51,281 nt of DNA, taken from contig CADDZC010000020.1 of the NCBI GenBank assembly GCA_902812365.1, forward strand, positions 1-51,281, in the 5' to 3' direction. Position 1 is the first letter of the stretch; each line of letters begins with the position of its first letter. This document shows positions 25,888 through 35,358 of this stretch, one piece after another. Source of the stretch: Acidobacteriota bacterium (GTDB taxonomy: Bacteria > Acidobacteriota > Terriglobia > UBA7540). The notes below the pieces were generated by a model that saw only the letters and a program-made list of their open reading frames with translations, was not told the origin of the DNA and searched no databases. The translations under genes and the position numbers were made by a program.

Positions 25888-26940
25888 TCACCGGCCCGCG
25901 ATTCGCGATATGAAAAATTCGATAAACCGCTCGGACTCCACCTCGCGGGCGACGCGAACGTTAGGCCGGACGCGGTCCACGCCCGCGATCCAGAGGCGGT
26001 CGCCGTGCGGGACGTTGCGCTCCACGGTGTTCGAGCGATTCGCCACCGTTTCGCCGCGCGTAAACTCACCGCGCGTCTCGATGTCCACCCGCATATCCTC
26101 GGTCTTCACGAAGCTCCGGTCGATGGCGACCCCGAGGGCGAGAGGGTCATACAGAGCCGTCCCATTGTAACCGTACCGGCGGGCCAAGTCGATGATGAAC
26201 TGGAGGACCTGGACGGCAAAATCGTTTTCGGGACCGTGCGTCTTGGCAAGCTGGGCCAGATGCGCCGGAGTCAGCAGGGTTCGATTGCAAACGTCCAGAC
26301 CCACCATGGTCAGGGGCCAGCCGGCCTTGAACACGATCTGGGCGGCTTCCGGATCGCCGTAGATGTTGGCTTCGGCGGCGGCGTTGACGTTGCCCCCGGA
26401 CAGCGACCCTCCCATGACAATGACCTCCTTCACCAGCGACGCCAGCGACGGGTCTTTCGACACCGCCAGAGCCAAATTCGTTTCCGGACCGATGGCCACC
26501 AGCGTGATCTGGTGCGGATATTGGTGGACCGCCGCAATGATCAGGTCGGGCCCGAAGCGGGGATCAGCGGCGCACTGCGGAGGCGGCAGCTCGATGTTGG
26601 CCAGTCCGTTCCGGCCGTGCCAAAACTCCGCCGTCACCAGCTTCTGAGTGAGCGGGTGCTGAGCCCCGCCCGCCACCGGAATATCGCACCGCCCGGCGAG
26701 CGACACCACCTGAAGAGCGTTCTGAAGTCCCTGGCGTGCCGTTACGTTTCCCGGCACGACGGTAATGGCCTTGACATCCAGCTCGGGCGAATTGAGCGCC
26801 AGCAGAATGGCCAGAGCATCGTCGGTTCCCGGGTCGGTGTCGATGATGATCTTGGCCGGTGCCGCCGCCGAAAGCGCGTTCGCCCCAGTCGTCAGTGAAG
26901 CCATGGTGAGAACCGCCACCCCGATTGCCGGCCCGCGCAT
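25888..26940 (-). CDS. Exported inosine-uridine-type nucleoside hydrolase
   Basis: A 350-residue nucleoside hydrolase (IUNH family) with a signal peptide (MRGPAIGVAVLTMASLTTGANA). The calcium/ribose-binding aspartate cluster DTDPGTDDA (34-42) is intact, followed by VPGNVTARQG and IVMGGSLSGGNVNAAAEANIYGDPEAA, read here in parts. A late Asp (YDPLAL) completes the calcium site. The family cleaves the N-glycosidic bond of ribonucleosides to base plus ribose. Most bacterial members are cytoplasmic; the leader places this one in the periplasm or envelope. Together with the TonB receptor and ribokinase genes it suggests extracytoplasmic nucleoside breakdown. Base preference is not readable. Confidence 0.92.
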   Translation of the reverse strand: MRGPAIGVAVLTMASLTTGANALSAAAPAKIIIDTDPGTDDALAILLALNSPELDVKAITVVPGNVTARQGLQNALQVVSLAGRCDIPVAGGAQHPLTQKLVTAEFWHGRNGLANIELPPPQCAADPRFGPDLIIAAVHQYPHQITLVAIGPETNLALAVSKDPSLASLVKEVIVMGGSLSGGNVNAAAEANIYGDPEAAQIVFKAGWPLTMVGLDVCNRTLLTPAHLAQLAKTHGPENDFAVQVLQFIIDLARRYGYNGTALYDPLALGVAIDRSFVKTEDMRVDIETRGEFTRGETVANRSNTVERNVPHGDRLWIAGVDRVRPNVRVAREVESERFIEFFISRIAGR

Positions 26941-27022
26941 ATGAATCCGATTCCTCGCCGGGAAAGCTAAGGAGTTTAACGCCGACTCGGCAGGATTTTC
27001 AAACCGCGGGGGCCGGGCCGGC

Positions 27023-29443
27023 TCAAGACTCCAGAGCGCGCCGAATCCGGTTCACCAGCACCGGCAAGCTGAAAGGTTTGGCCACCTGATCGAAAGCGCC
27101 GAGCTCGACGGCCGTTGCGGCTTCGTCCCCGGCGGTCGGCGACGTCAGCATGATGGCCCGGCTGTGCTCAAGAAATCCGCCGGCGGCCAGTTGGCCGAGC
27201 AGAGCCAAACCGTCCAGGCCGGGCAGGTCGGCATCCAGCACCACGACCTTGGCCCGCCAGTCGGCCTCCGGCGCGGTCAGCATTCGAGCGGCCACCTTGC
27301 CGTCGCGGAGGTCCCGGGCTCGATAGCCGCGCGTTTCGAGAGCGTGCAACAGCAAGGCAGCCTGGGCCTCGTCGGCGAGCGCCAGCACCACATCCAGACG
27401 GCGGAGTTTCTCTTTCTGTTCGGGACTCCAGCCCGCCGGCAGCACGCGGTCGCCTCCTGCGCGTTCAGCCTTGAGGCGGGCCTCGTCGGCCACGCGGTAG
27501 AGCGACTCCAGGTCGCCCGCGTCATCGGGGTACTGCGCCACTCCGGCGCTGAACGAGGCCGGAAACCCGGGGCTGTTGGCGGAAGGGAACATCTCGCCGC
27601 GGAGATTTTCCAGGACGTCGGCCAAGCGCTGGACGCCGTCGCCGCGGCTGAGGCCGTACATGCCGATCACGAATTCGTCCCCGGCCCAGCGGGCCACGAC
27701 GTCCTGGCTGCGGAAGGCGCGCTGCAGAAGGCGTCCGAGCCGCCGCATGACTTCGTCGCCGGCCGCGTAGCCGTGCTGGCGATTGATGTCCTGCAGGTGG
27801 TCGATGTGGGCCAGGGCCAGGGAGAAGGGTTGCGCGTGCTGTTCCGCGAGGCGGAGAAAGTCCTGCAGCATGCGCGTGGACTTGCGCCGGCTGGCCAGTC
27901 CGGTCAGTGCGTCCGTCTCGGCGACGGTGCGCAGCAGGCGGGTGCGTTCCAGCCGGTTGGAGATCCGCGTCACCAACTCGGGGCCCACCACCGGCTTGGC
28001 CACGAAATCGTCGGCCCCAGAAGCAAAGACGCGGTTGACCAGGCCGGCGTCCCGATAGGCCGTCAGCACGATCACCGGCACCCCGCACCACCGCGGATCG
28101 TTGCGGAGCACCCGGCACAGTTCGATGCCGCTCAAGTGCGGCATATCGACATCCAGAATGACGAGCTCGGGCGCGCACTGCTCGAGCGTTTCCCAGAAAT
28201 GCAACGGATCGCTCAGTCCGGTGACCTGGGTTCCTTGAGGGGCAAGCAAGGCTTCGAGCCGGGCCAGGACGGCGGGATCATCGTCGACGGCCAGCACGCG
28301 CGTCCTTGCGCCGCTGCTTTGCTCGACCATGCGAGTGACGGCGTCGAAAATGTCCGGCGCTGACAGCGATTTGGGGAGAAAGCCGAGCGCGCCGCGGCGC
28401 GCCACCTCGACCCGATCGGTCAAGGCACCGGTGGCCGTGAGAACTACCACCGGAACGCGGGGCGTGCGGCCGCCCAGCTCCGACAGCAGCTCCAAGGCGG
28501 CGTCGTGGGCCGCCGGGGTCGAAACATCGAGCAGAACCAGACGGGGAAGAGCCAGGCCTAGCGATTGGCGCGCCGAAGCAACGTCAGGGACGGAGCGGAC
28601 GGCGAGTTCACGGACCAGGGCTTCCTCGGCCAGCCGCTCCGCCAGCCCGCCATCGGCGGTGACCACCAAAACGTCCACGCGGCAAGCGCTCCCCTCGCTT
28701 GCTGCCGAAAGGGTGATCTGCTGCTCGATATCCAGGCGCAGGGCGACGATCAACTCCGACAGGCGCAAGGTTTGGGTCTCGCTCAAGCGCGTCCCTTGGC
28801 GCAGCAGGTGCTCGATCTCGCGCGCGAAACGCGAAGCCCGCTCGAACCCGAACATGCCGAGCGAGCCGGCCAGCCGGTGGGCTTCGCGCTCCGCGTGCTC
28901 GCGTTGCGCGGGCGAAAGCCGGCCTTCCAGCAGCTCGCCCCCCGCCGCCTCGAGGGTTTCGAGACGCTCCAGGGTGCGCGCTCCCGCCCGCTTCCACACG
29001 GTGGCCACCTGGGCGGCCATCACGCTTTCCGGCGGCGGGGCCACGGGCTCAAGGCCGGCTTCATGGCTGGCCGCCGAGAGAGGCACGCCCAGGATCGAGG
29101 CTGCCCGCTCGGCCAGGTGGAGGGGATCGACCGGGTGAAACAGAACGTCCGCCACGCCAAACTCGGTCACCAGCCGGCGGGGCAGCTTTCGTCCGGCCGC
29201 TTCGTCGAGGCAGTAGATGACGTCCAGATGATCAAGGCGGAGACGGGTTCGCGCCTGTTCGAGCAGGTGGAGGGCGGGAGGATCGGCAAGGTTATGGTCC
29301 AGGATCAGCAGCGCGACGTCATGGGCTTCAAGACCGTCGAGAGCCTCGCGGCCGGTGCTGGCCGCCGCTACCGCCATCCCGAGACGGCGCGCGAGCCAGG
29401 AGGCGAGCGAGGGAGGCAGACCGGCCATGAGAACGCGCGGCAT
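27023..29443 (-). CDS. Multi-receiver, HPt-containing diguanylate cyclase
   Basis: An 806-residue protein with six domains in order: a degenerate receiver (1-120, Asp49), HPt (about 140-245, His189 in EAHRLAGSLGMFGF), a receiver-like domain (256-375, Asp306), a complete receiver (381-500, Asp431, Lys483), GGDEF (505-668) and a C-terminal receiver (682-806, Asp737, Lys789). The cyclase signature is WAGDEF (587-591 AGDEF), an accepted variant, and RSQD (578-581) gives an RxxD inhibitory site at the canonical distance. It should make cyclic-di-GMP in response to phosphorylation, perhaps after internal relay through the HPt. It is last in the signalling block, 48 bases after a receiver gene. Confidence 0.92.
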   Translation of the reverse strand: MPRVLMAGLPPSLASWLARRLGMAVAAASTGREALDGLEAHDVALLILDHNLADPPALHLLEQARTRLRLDHLDVIYCLDEAAGRKLPRRLVTEFGVADVLFHPVDPLHLAERAASILGVPLSAASHEAGLEPVAPPPESVMAAQVATVWKRAGARTLERLETLEAAGGELLEGRLSPAQREHAEREAHRLAGSLGMFGFERASRFAREIEHLLRQGTRLSETQTLRLSELIVALRLDIEQQITLSAASEGSACRVDVLVVTADGGLAERLAEEALVRELAVRSVPDVASARQSLGLALPRLVLLDVSTPAAHDAALELLSELGGRTPRVPVVVLTATGALTDRVEVARRGALGFLPKSLSAPDIFDAVTRMVEQSSGARTRVLAVDDDPAVLARLEALLAPQGTQVTGLSDPLHFWETLEQCAPELVILDVDMPHLSGIELCRVLRNDPRWCGVPVIVLTAYRDAGLVNRVFASGADDFVAKPVVGPELVTRISNRLERTRLLRTVAETDALTGLASRRKSTRMLQDFLRLAEQHAQPFSLALAHIDHLQDINRQHGYAAGDEVMRRLGRLLQRAFRSQDVVARWAGDEFVIGMYGLSRGDGVQRLADVLENLRGEMFPSANSPGFPASFSAGVAQYPDDAGDLESLYRVADEARLKAERAGGDRVLPAGWSPEQKEKLRRLDVVLALADEAQAALLLHALETRGYRARDLRDGKVAARMLTAPEADWRAKVVVLDADLPGLDGLALLGQLAAGGFLEHSRAIMLTSPTAGDEAATAVELGAFDQVAKPFSLPVLVNRIRRALES

Positions 29444-29491
29444 GATTCAGTTAAAGGTGGAGATGGGGGAACCGGGGGCGCGCGGAGCCTG

Positions 29492-29884
29492 TCAACATCC
29501 CTCTTCCAACTCCCAGCCCAGCGCCTCGGCGATCTCGGCCGCCAGCCGCATCGGGTCAAACGGCTTGGGTATCACGCCGGCCGCCCCCAGGGCGGCCAAC
29601 CGCCGCCGGTCATTGGCCTGCACTTTCGCCGTCAGGAACAGGACCGGAACCCGCCGCGTGAGCGGATTCCGGCACAGCTTCTCGAAGACCGAAGGGCCGT
29701 CCACTTCCGGCATCGAAACATCCAGGAGGATGGCGTCAAGGGGAGCCGCTTCGGCGCTTCTGAGGCCCTCGACGGCGGAAGCCGCCGTGACGACGGTCCA
29801 ACCGGCCGTGGTCTCCAGGGCCAGCTTCACCACTTCGCGAATATCATCCTCATCGTCGATAATGAGCAGGCGCCTGCTATCCAT
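29492..29884 (-). CDS. Stand-alone response regulator
   Basis: A 130-residue CheY-like receiver: acid pocket DDEDD (10-14), phospho-acceptor Asp55 (LLDVSMPEVDG), Thr85 and Lys107 (PKPFDP). Its ATG overlaps the last eight bases of the upstream sensor kinase gene, so the two are translationally coupled and probably form a cognate pair. There is no output domain; it may shuttle phosphate to the multi-receiver diguanylate cyclase 48 bases downstream or act by contact. The longer open frame back to 30079 lies within the kinase gene and is rejected. Confidence 0.92.
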   Translation of the reverse strand: MDSRRLLIIDDEDDIREVVKLALETTAGWTVVTAASAVEGLRSAEAAPLDAILLDVSMPEVDGPSVFEKLCRNPLTRRVPVLFLTAKVQANDRRRLAALGAAGVIPKPFDPMRLAAEIAEALGWELEEGC

Positions 29885-31922
29885 GGGTTTGGTCCGCCGC
29901 CGGCCGCGCGGTTTCGTGGCGCAAGGGCAGGGTGAAAAAAAACTGGCTTCCTTGCCCGAGAGCGCTCTCCACCCAGATTCTTCCCCCGTGCTGGCGGACG
30001 ATGCTCCGGCAGATGGCGAGGCCGAGGCCCGTGCCACCTTTGCGGGAGTCGGAAGCATCCACCTGCTGGAAACGCCCAAAGATGCTCTCCAGCTTATCGG
30101 GCGGGATGCCGCGCCCCTGGTCTTCGACGCGGAAGATGATCTCGTCGTTTTCGGGCGCGGCGTCCAGCCGGACGGTCGAGGAAGGCGGAGAAAACTTGAT
30201 GGCGTTGCTGAGCAAGTTGGTCAAGGTTTGGAGGATGCGGTCGGGGTCGGCCCAGAGCTCGACCGTCTGCGGTTTGACCGAGAGTGTAACTCCTGCCGTC
30301 TCGGCCATGGGCCGCATGAGTTCGGTGGCCTGGATCATCAGCTCGCCGGCGTCGCAGGAGCGCTTGGCCATCGTCACCCGGCCGGAAGCCATGCGCTCCA
30401 GGTCCAGAATGTCGTTAATCAGCCGGACGAGCCGGTCGGTGTTCGCCACGGCGATCTCGAGCATCCGCCGGCTCGCCTGCGGGGCATGAGCGAGTCTGTC
30501 GCCGGCCAGAAGCCCCAGAGCCCCCCGGATCGAGGTGAGCGGCGTGCGCAATTCGTGGCTGACCACCGAAATGAACTCATCCTTCATGGCTTCGACCGCG
30601 TGCCGTTCGGTGATATCGCGGATGATGGCCAGGCCGCCTACAATCTCGCCCTGGCGTCCCTGCATCGGCGACAAAGAGCCCTCGAAGTACCGGTCGCGGT
30701 CGCTACCGCCGGCCCGGTACGGGCGGTCGCGGATCGTGGCGCTTTTCCCTTCGAGAACACTCGACAGGAGCTGGCCCCCGGAATCGCCCAAGAACGGGAA
30801 AACTTCCAAGGCGCTTTGGCCCAGCACCTGCGACTTGTCCAGCCCCGACATCCGTTCCATGCCCGGATTCCAGAGGGTGTAGCGATATTGACGGTCGAAG
30901 GCGAGGATACCCTCAAAGCTGCTGTTAATCAGGTTTTCCGAAAACTCCTTTTCCAGGCGGAGAGCCTCTTCCGACTGTTTGCGCCGAGTCACGTCGTGAA
31001 TGATGCTGATGGCCAGAGTCTCCGCTTGCGACTCCAGCGGGCTGAGCCCGATTTCGACGGCAAATTCGCTCCCGTCGCGGCGTTGGGCGAACAACTCCGC
31101 TCCGCTCGAGCCCAGCAGCCGCTTGTGAGGCCGGGACCAGTATTGGCTGAGCTCTTCCCGGTACCGGGTGCGCAGGCGCTCCGGCACCAGCCGCTCGACC
31201 GGCTTGCCCAACAATTCGTCCCGCTGGTAGCCGAAGACGTCTTCCGTGCGGCGGTTGACGAGTACAATCCGCCCTCCCGGGTTCATGATCACGATCGGAT
31301 CGGGCGCCGATTCGAGCAGGCCCCGAAAGCGGGCCTCGATCGCCTCCGCCTGGCGCAGCAGGCGCTCCTGCTCCGCCTGGGCCCGCTCGCGTTCGGCGAT
31401 TTCAAGTTTCAAGTCGCGGTTGGCCGCCTCCAATTGCGCCGTCCGTTCGGCCACGCGCCGCTCCAGTTCTTCGTTGAGCCGCCGTATTTCGCGCTCGGCG
31501 CGACTCCGCCCGGCGATCCATCTCTTTTCGTCCAGCGCTCGGCGGACGGCGAGCGGCAGGCGGCCCAGACGGTCCTTGAGAACGTAATCCCACGCCCCTT
31601 GCTTCACGCACTCGACCGCCACCTCCTCCCCGAGAGCGCCGCTTACTAGAATGAAGGGAACATCATGGCCCCGCTGGCGGAGGCCGGCGAGGGCCTCGAG
31701 TCCGTTCCAGCCCGGCAGGTTGTAATCCGCCAGCACCATGTCATATGACTCGTCGTCTAGCTTGGCCTCAAACTCCCGGAACTCCTGAACAACGTCGGCC
31801 ACGATCTCGAATCCCGCCCGCCGCAGTTCGGCTTGGACCAGCTCGGCGTCGGCCGGATCGTTTTCGATCAGCAAGACATGCAGTGGCTGGCGTTCGGTGG
31901 GAATCCCTGCAGACGTCGTCAT
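29877..31922 (-). CDS. Hybrid sensor histidine kinase (REC-PAS-PAS-HisKA-HATPase)
   Basis: A 681-residue soluble kinase. An N-terminal receiver (14-133, Asp66, LKDRLG at 115-120) is linked by a charged coiled coil (135-195) to two PAS domains (about 195-315 and 322-440). HisKA follows with phospho-acceptor His456 in SHELRTPLTSIRG, then HATPase_c with Asn573, DQGRGIP (601-607) and GTGLGLA (630-636). There is no transmembrane segment. A receiver at the N-terminus means the kinase is itself a phosphorelay target. ATG 31922 is chosen because it just precedes the receiver fold; a frame extension to 32132 is Pro/Gly-rich and unlikely. It overlaps the receiver gene that follows. Confidence 0.93.
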   Translation of the reverse strand: MTTSAGIPTERQPLHVLLIENDPADAELVQAELRRAGFEIVADVVQEFREFEAKLDDESYDMVLADYNLPGWNGLEALAGLRQRGHDVPFILVSGALGEEVAVECVKQGAWDYVLKDRLGRLPLAVRRALDEKRWIAGRSRAEREIRRLNEELERRVAERTAQLEAANRDLKLEIAERERAQAEQERLLRQAEAIEARFRGLLESAPDPIVIMNPGGRIVLVNRRTEDVFGYQRDELLGKPVERLVPERLRTRYREELSQYWSRPHKRLLGSSGAELFAQRRDGSEFAVEIGLSPLESQAETLAISIIHDVTRRKQSEEALRLEKEFSENLINSSFEGILAFDRQYRYTLWNPGMERMSGLDKSQVLGQSALEVFPFLGDSGGQLLSSVLEGKSATIRDRPYRAGGSDRDRYFEGSLSPMQGRQGEIVGGLAIIRDITERHAVEAMKDEFISVVSHELRTPLTSIRGALGLLAGDRLAHAPQASRRMLEIAVANTDRLVRLINDILDLERMASGRVTMAKRSCDAGELMIQATELMRPMAETAGVTLSVKPQTVELWADPDRILQTLTNLLSNAIKFSPPSSTVRLDAAPENDEIIFRVEDQGRGIPPDKLESIFGRFQQVDASDSRKGGTGLGLAICRSIVRQHGGRIWVESALGQGSQFFFTLPLRHETARPAADQTHG

Positions 31923-32156
31923 GCGCCCGGGCGCCTCCGCGCCGCGCCAACCCTCAAATCCGTGGCCACCGGGTTCACCGGCCGGCGGCGCGCCTCGATA
32001 AGTGGAATCGCGCGCCTCTTCGCCGGCTCGCCGCCCCGGAACCGGATGGGCCGGATCAGCCGGGCCGAGGAGGCGCCCGACCGCGTTCGGAAGGTTTTTG
32101 GCCCCGATCATCTCGACGTCGCTGTCAATCATCTTTCATCCGGCTCAGAGAGAGCG

Positions 32157-34928
32157 TTAGGCGCCTTCCCAGGGTCCGAGGGTGAAAAAAAAGGCTGCTC
32201 CCTTGTCCGGCTCCGCCTCCGCCCAGACGCGGCCACCGTGCTTGTGGATGATGCGCTGCACGATGGCCAACCCGACGCCGGTGCCCTCGAAGTCCTCAGA
32301 GCGATGCAGCCGCTGGAACACGCCATACAACTTGTCGGCGTACTTCATGTCGAAACCCACGCCGTTGTCCCGCACCACGAAAATGTCTTCGCCGTCGCCG
32401 GACGCGCAGTTCACCTCAATCACGGCTTGCGGCCGGGTGCGCGTATACTTGAGGGCGTTCGAGAGCAGATTCTGGAAGACCTGCTTGATCAACGCCGGGT
32501 CGCACGTGACTCGGGGCAGGCACCCGACCTTCCATTCCACCTGCCTCCCGCTTGCCTCGCCCTGAAGGTTCTGGATGACGTCGTGGACCAGGGCGTCCAG
32601 GCTCGTGTCCGCCAGCGCCAGCCCCTGCCGTCCGACGCGCGCCAGCCGCAGCAAATCATCCACCAGACGGCCCATGTGCTGAGCGCCGAGTCGAACGCGC
32701 TCCAAGTACTTTTGGGCTTCGGGCGGCAGGCGGGGAGTATATTCGTCCATGAGAATCTTGGAAAAGCCGTCAATGTGGCGCAGGGGAGCGCGAAGGTCGT
32801 GCGAGACGGAGTAGGTAAAGGCTTCCAGTTCCTTGTTGATCGCTTCCAGTTCGGCCGTTCGGTCGCGCACCCGGCGGTCGAGGTCTTCGTTGAGCTTGCG
32901 AATGGCGTCTTCGGCGCGCTGGCGTTCCACGACTCGGCCGATCTGCGTGCCGACGTGCGCCATGACCTCAAGGCAGGCGTCATCGCGCTCGAGCAGGGCT
33001 GTGGAAAAGAACGCCAGCACTCCCACCACTTCGGTGCCGGCCAGCACGGGGAAGCAAAAGCCGGAGCGGATGCCGCAACGCCGGGCCAGGACGGCTCCCT
33101 GGAAGTGGACGTCGGACTCTGTGTCCGCCGCCCAGACCGGCCGGCCGGTGTTGCGCACGGAGGCCACGAGGCTGGCGGCCAGGAGGGAATCCCCGGCCTC
33201 GACGCTGCGCCGAAACGTCTCGAATGACGCCCCGGGGTCGAGATGCCACAGGGTGGTGGGCGAAAGGCCAGCAGCCGGATCGGCGGCGAGCAGACACGCG
33301 TGTCCGATCGGACAGCCGATGTGCGCGCAGATCAGTTCCAGACACTGCTGAATGGCCTCCTTGACCGATGTGGCCTGGTTGGCCGCCATCGCCACCCGCT
33401 GCAGCAGCTTGACAAAGCTGATGTTCCGCTGCAGCGCCGCCTCGGCCCGCTTCTGCTCGGTAATATCCCGGGCGATGGCCGAGGCTCCGGTCACCCTCCC
33501 GTCCGCATCCCGGAGAGGCGAAATCGAGACCGAAACGCTGAGACGTTTTCCGCCCTTGGCCATCCGGTCGGCCTCATGGGCAGGGATAGCTTCGCCCCGT
33601 TTCAGGCGGGCCATGATCTGCGCCAGCTCCTCGGCCCGGCCGGAGGGCATCAGGATCGAAATCGGCTTGCCCAGCACCTCTTCGGCCGTGTACCCATAGA
33701 TCCTTTCGGCGCCCTTGTTCCAGCTCACGATCCTCCCGTCCAGATCTTTGCCGATAATGGCATCTTCGGACGATTGGACAATGGAAGCGAGGAGAGCTTG
33801 CGAGGCGAGCTCCGCTTCCTTGCGTTCGGTGATATCGCGCCCGGAAGCATAAATGAGGCCTTCGCCCAGATCAGCGGCGGCGTTCCACAGAATCCACTTG
33901 TAAGACCCGTCGCGGCAACGCGCCCGGCTCTCAAACTCGTGGGTGACGCCGCCGGCGGAGAGCTTCTGGAGTTCGGCCAGCCACTTCGGATGCTCTTCCG
34001 GATGCACGAAGGTTAAAAACGGCTGTGCCTGCACCTCTTCGGGCGTGTATCCGAAGATTTTTTCGCACACCGGACTGATGCGCTTGACGTAGCCGTCAAA
34101 GCCGGCGATGCAGAGCATATCCTGCGCCAGCATGAAGAACTGCTCGAGCTCCCCTTGCGCCCGCCTCGCTTCGCTGATGTCGCGGGTCACGCCAAAGGTT
34201 CCAACAATCTGGCCGCTCGAGTCGCGCCGAGCCACCTTGGTGGTGGAAACCCAGAGGAACTTTCCGGAGGCGGTGCGAATTCGCTCGAGCTTCCCGACAA
34301 TCGGCCTCCCCGTCCGGATGATCTGCTGTTCGTCGGCGTAGGCAGCTTGGGCGTGTTCGGGGGTGAAAAAGTCGAAATCGGTTTTGCCCACCGCCTCCTC
34401 AGGATCGACGCCCAGCACTTCGGCCTGAGCGCGATTGACTCGAAGGAAGCGGCTGGCGGCATCCTTGAAGTAAATGAGGTCGGGGACGTTGTCCATGAAG
34501 GTGCTGAGCAGGTCGCGTTCGCGAGTCAAGGCCGCCTCGGCGCGCTGGCGGGCCATCGCATAGCGCAACGCGCGGGTCAGCACCTCGCGGTCAAAGCGGC
34601 CCTTGACCAGGTAATCCTCCGCGCCGGCCTCGACCGCCGCGATGGCCGCCGATTCGTCATGATGGCCGGTGAGTCCGATCACGGTGACCTCCGGCGCGCC
34701 GGCGCGAAGCCGGCGAAGAGTATCCAGGCCGTGGCTGTCGGGGAGGGAGAGATCGAGCAGGACGACGTCGATCCCCCCTTGGCGAAGCCGCGTGAGGGCC
34801 TGAGAAAGGCGGTCGGCGCGCTCCAAATGGGGGGCTAGTCCGTTGGCTTCGGCGAGCATCTCTTGAACCAGCCGGGCATCCGCGGGGTTGTCTTCGACCA
34901 GCAGAATGTTCATGGCGCGGTTAATCAT
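32157..34928 (-). CDS. Hybrid sensor histidine kinase (REC-PAS-PAS-PAS-GAF-HisKA-HATPase)
   Basis: A 923-residue cytoplasmic kinase. Receiver 6-125 (Asp59) precedes three PAS domains (about 136-255, 258-370, 378-495, each ending in a D-I-T/S-E motif) and a GAF domain (about 508-668). HisKA has His710 in [13 protein letters not shown], and HATPase_c has Asn824, DNGVGFD (854-860) and GTGVGLA (882-888). The kinase core resembles that of phytochrome-like kinases, but the GAF region lacks an obvious chromophore cysteine motif. The start overlaps the upstream receiver gene by eight bases, indicating coupled translation. A gap of 234 bases separates it from the next kinase gene. Confidence 0.93.
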   Translation of the reverse strand: MINRAMNILLVEDNPADARLVQEMLAEANGLAPHLERADRLSQALTRLRQGGIDVVLLDLSLPDSHGLDTLRRLRAGAPEVTVIGLTGHHDESAAIAAVEAGAEDYLVKGRFDREVLTRALRYAMARQRAEAALTRERDLLSTFMDNVPDLIYFKDAASRFLRVNRAQAEVLGVDPEEAVGKTDFDFFTPEHAQAAYADEQQIIRTGRPIVGKLERIRTASGKFLWVSTTKVARRDSSGQIVGTFGVTRDISEARRAQGELEQFFMLAQDMLCIAGFDGYVKRISPVCEKIFGYTPEEVQAQPFLTFVHPEEHPKWLAELQKLSAGGVTHEFESRARCRDGSYKWILWNAAADLGEGLIYASGRDITERKEAELASQALLASIVQSSEDAIIGKDLDGRIVSWNKGAERIYGYTAEEVLGKPISILMPSGRAEELAQIMARLKRGEAIPAHEADRMAKGGKRLSVSVSISPLRDADGRVTGASAIARDITEQKRAEAALQRNISFVKLLQRVAMAANQATSVKEAIQQCLELICAHIGCPIGHACLLAADPAAGLSPTTLWHLDPGASFETFRRSVEAGDSLLAASLVASVRNTGRPVWAADTESDVHFQGAVLARRCGIRSGFCFPVLAGTEVVGVLAFFSTALLERDDACLEVMAHVGTQIGRVVERQRAEDAIRKLNEDLDRRVRDRTAELEAINKELEAFTYSVSHDLRAPLRHIDGFSKILMDEYTPRLPPEAQKYLERVRLGAQHMGRLVDDLLRLARVGRQGLALADTSLDALVHDVIQNLQGEASGRQVEWKVGCLPRVTCDPALIKQVFQNLLSNALKYTRTRPQAVIEVNCASGDGEDIFVVRDNGVGFDMKYADKLYGVFQRLHRSEDFEGTGVGLAIVQRIIHKHGGRVWAEAEPDKGAAFFFTLGPWEGA

Positions 34929-35358
34929 TGGCCACCAACCGCACGACCGAAAACCAGAATTCGTCGATGGCCTTCACCACCGCGATAAAGCTTTCAAAGT
35001 CAACCGGTTTCGTGATGTAACAATTGGCATGAAGACCATAGGTTTTGAGGACGTCTTCCTCGGCGTCCGACGTCGTCATCACGACGACCGGAATCCGCTT
35101 CAGGCGCTCGTCGGCCTTGATTTCGGCCAGGACCTCCCGGCCATCCTTCCGGGGCAGATTCAGATCGAGCAGAATCAAATCCGGGCGGCAGGCGGCGGCA
35201 TACTTGCCTTGCTGGCGCAAATAGGCCATGGCTTTGACGCCGTCACCGACGACACTCAGGTGGTTTTTCACCTTGCCGGCCTCCAGCGCCTCCTGCGTCA
35301 ATCGAACGTCGCCCGGGCTGTCTTCAATCAAAAGTATCTCGGCGGCCTTGAAACTCAT
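34921..35358 (-). CDS. Rcp1-like stand-alone response regulator
   Basis: A 145-residue receiver of the type partnered with phytochrome-like kinases (Rcp1 group): acid pocket EDS (12-14), phospho-acceptor Asp65 in [13 protein letters not shown], Thr95 and Lys117 (TKPVDF). A C-terminal helix ([19 protein letters not shown]) matches this subgroup. Its start overlaps the stop of the CHASE3-like kinase gene and its end overlaps the next kinase gene, so it sits translationally coupled between two kinases and could take phosphate from either. Confidence 0.93.
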   Translation of the reverse strand: MSFKAAEILLIEDSPGDVRLTQEALEAGKVKNHLSVVGDGVKAMAYLRQQGKYAAACRPDLILLDLNLPRKDGREVLAEIKADERLKRIPVVVMTTSDAEEDVLKTYGLHANCYITKPVDFESFIAVVKAIDEFWFSVVRLVAND

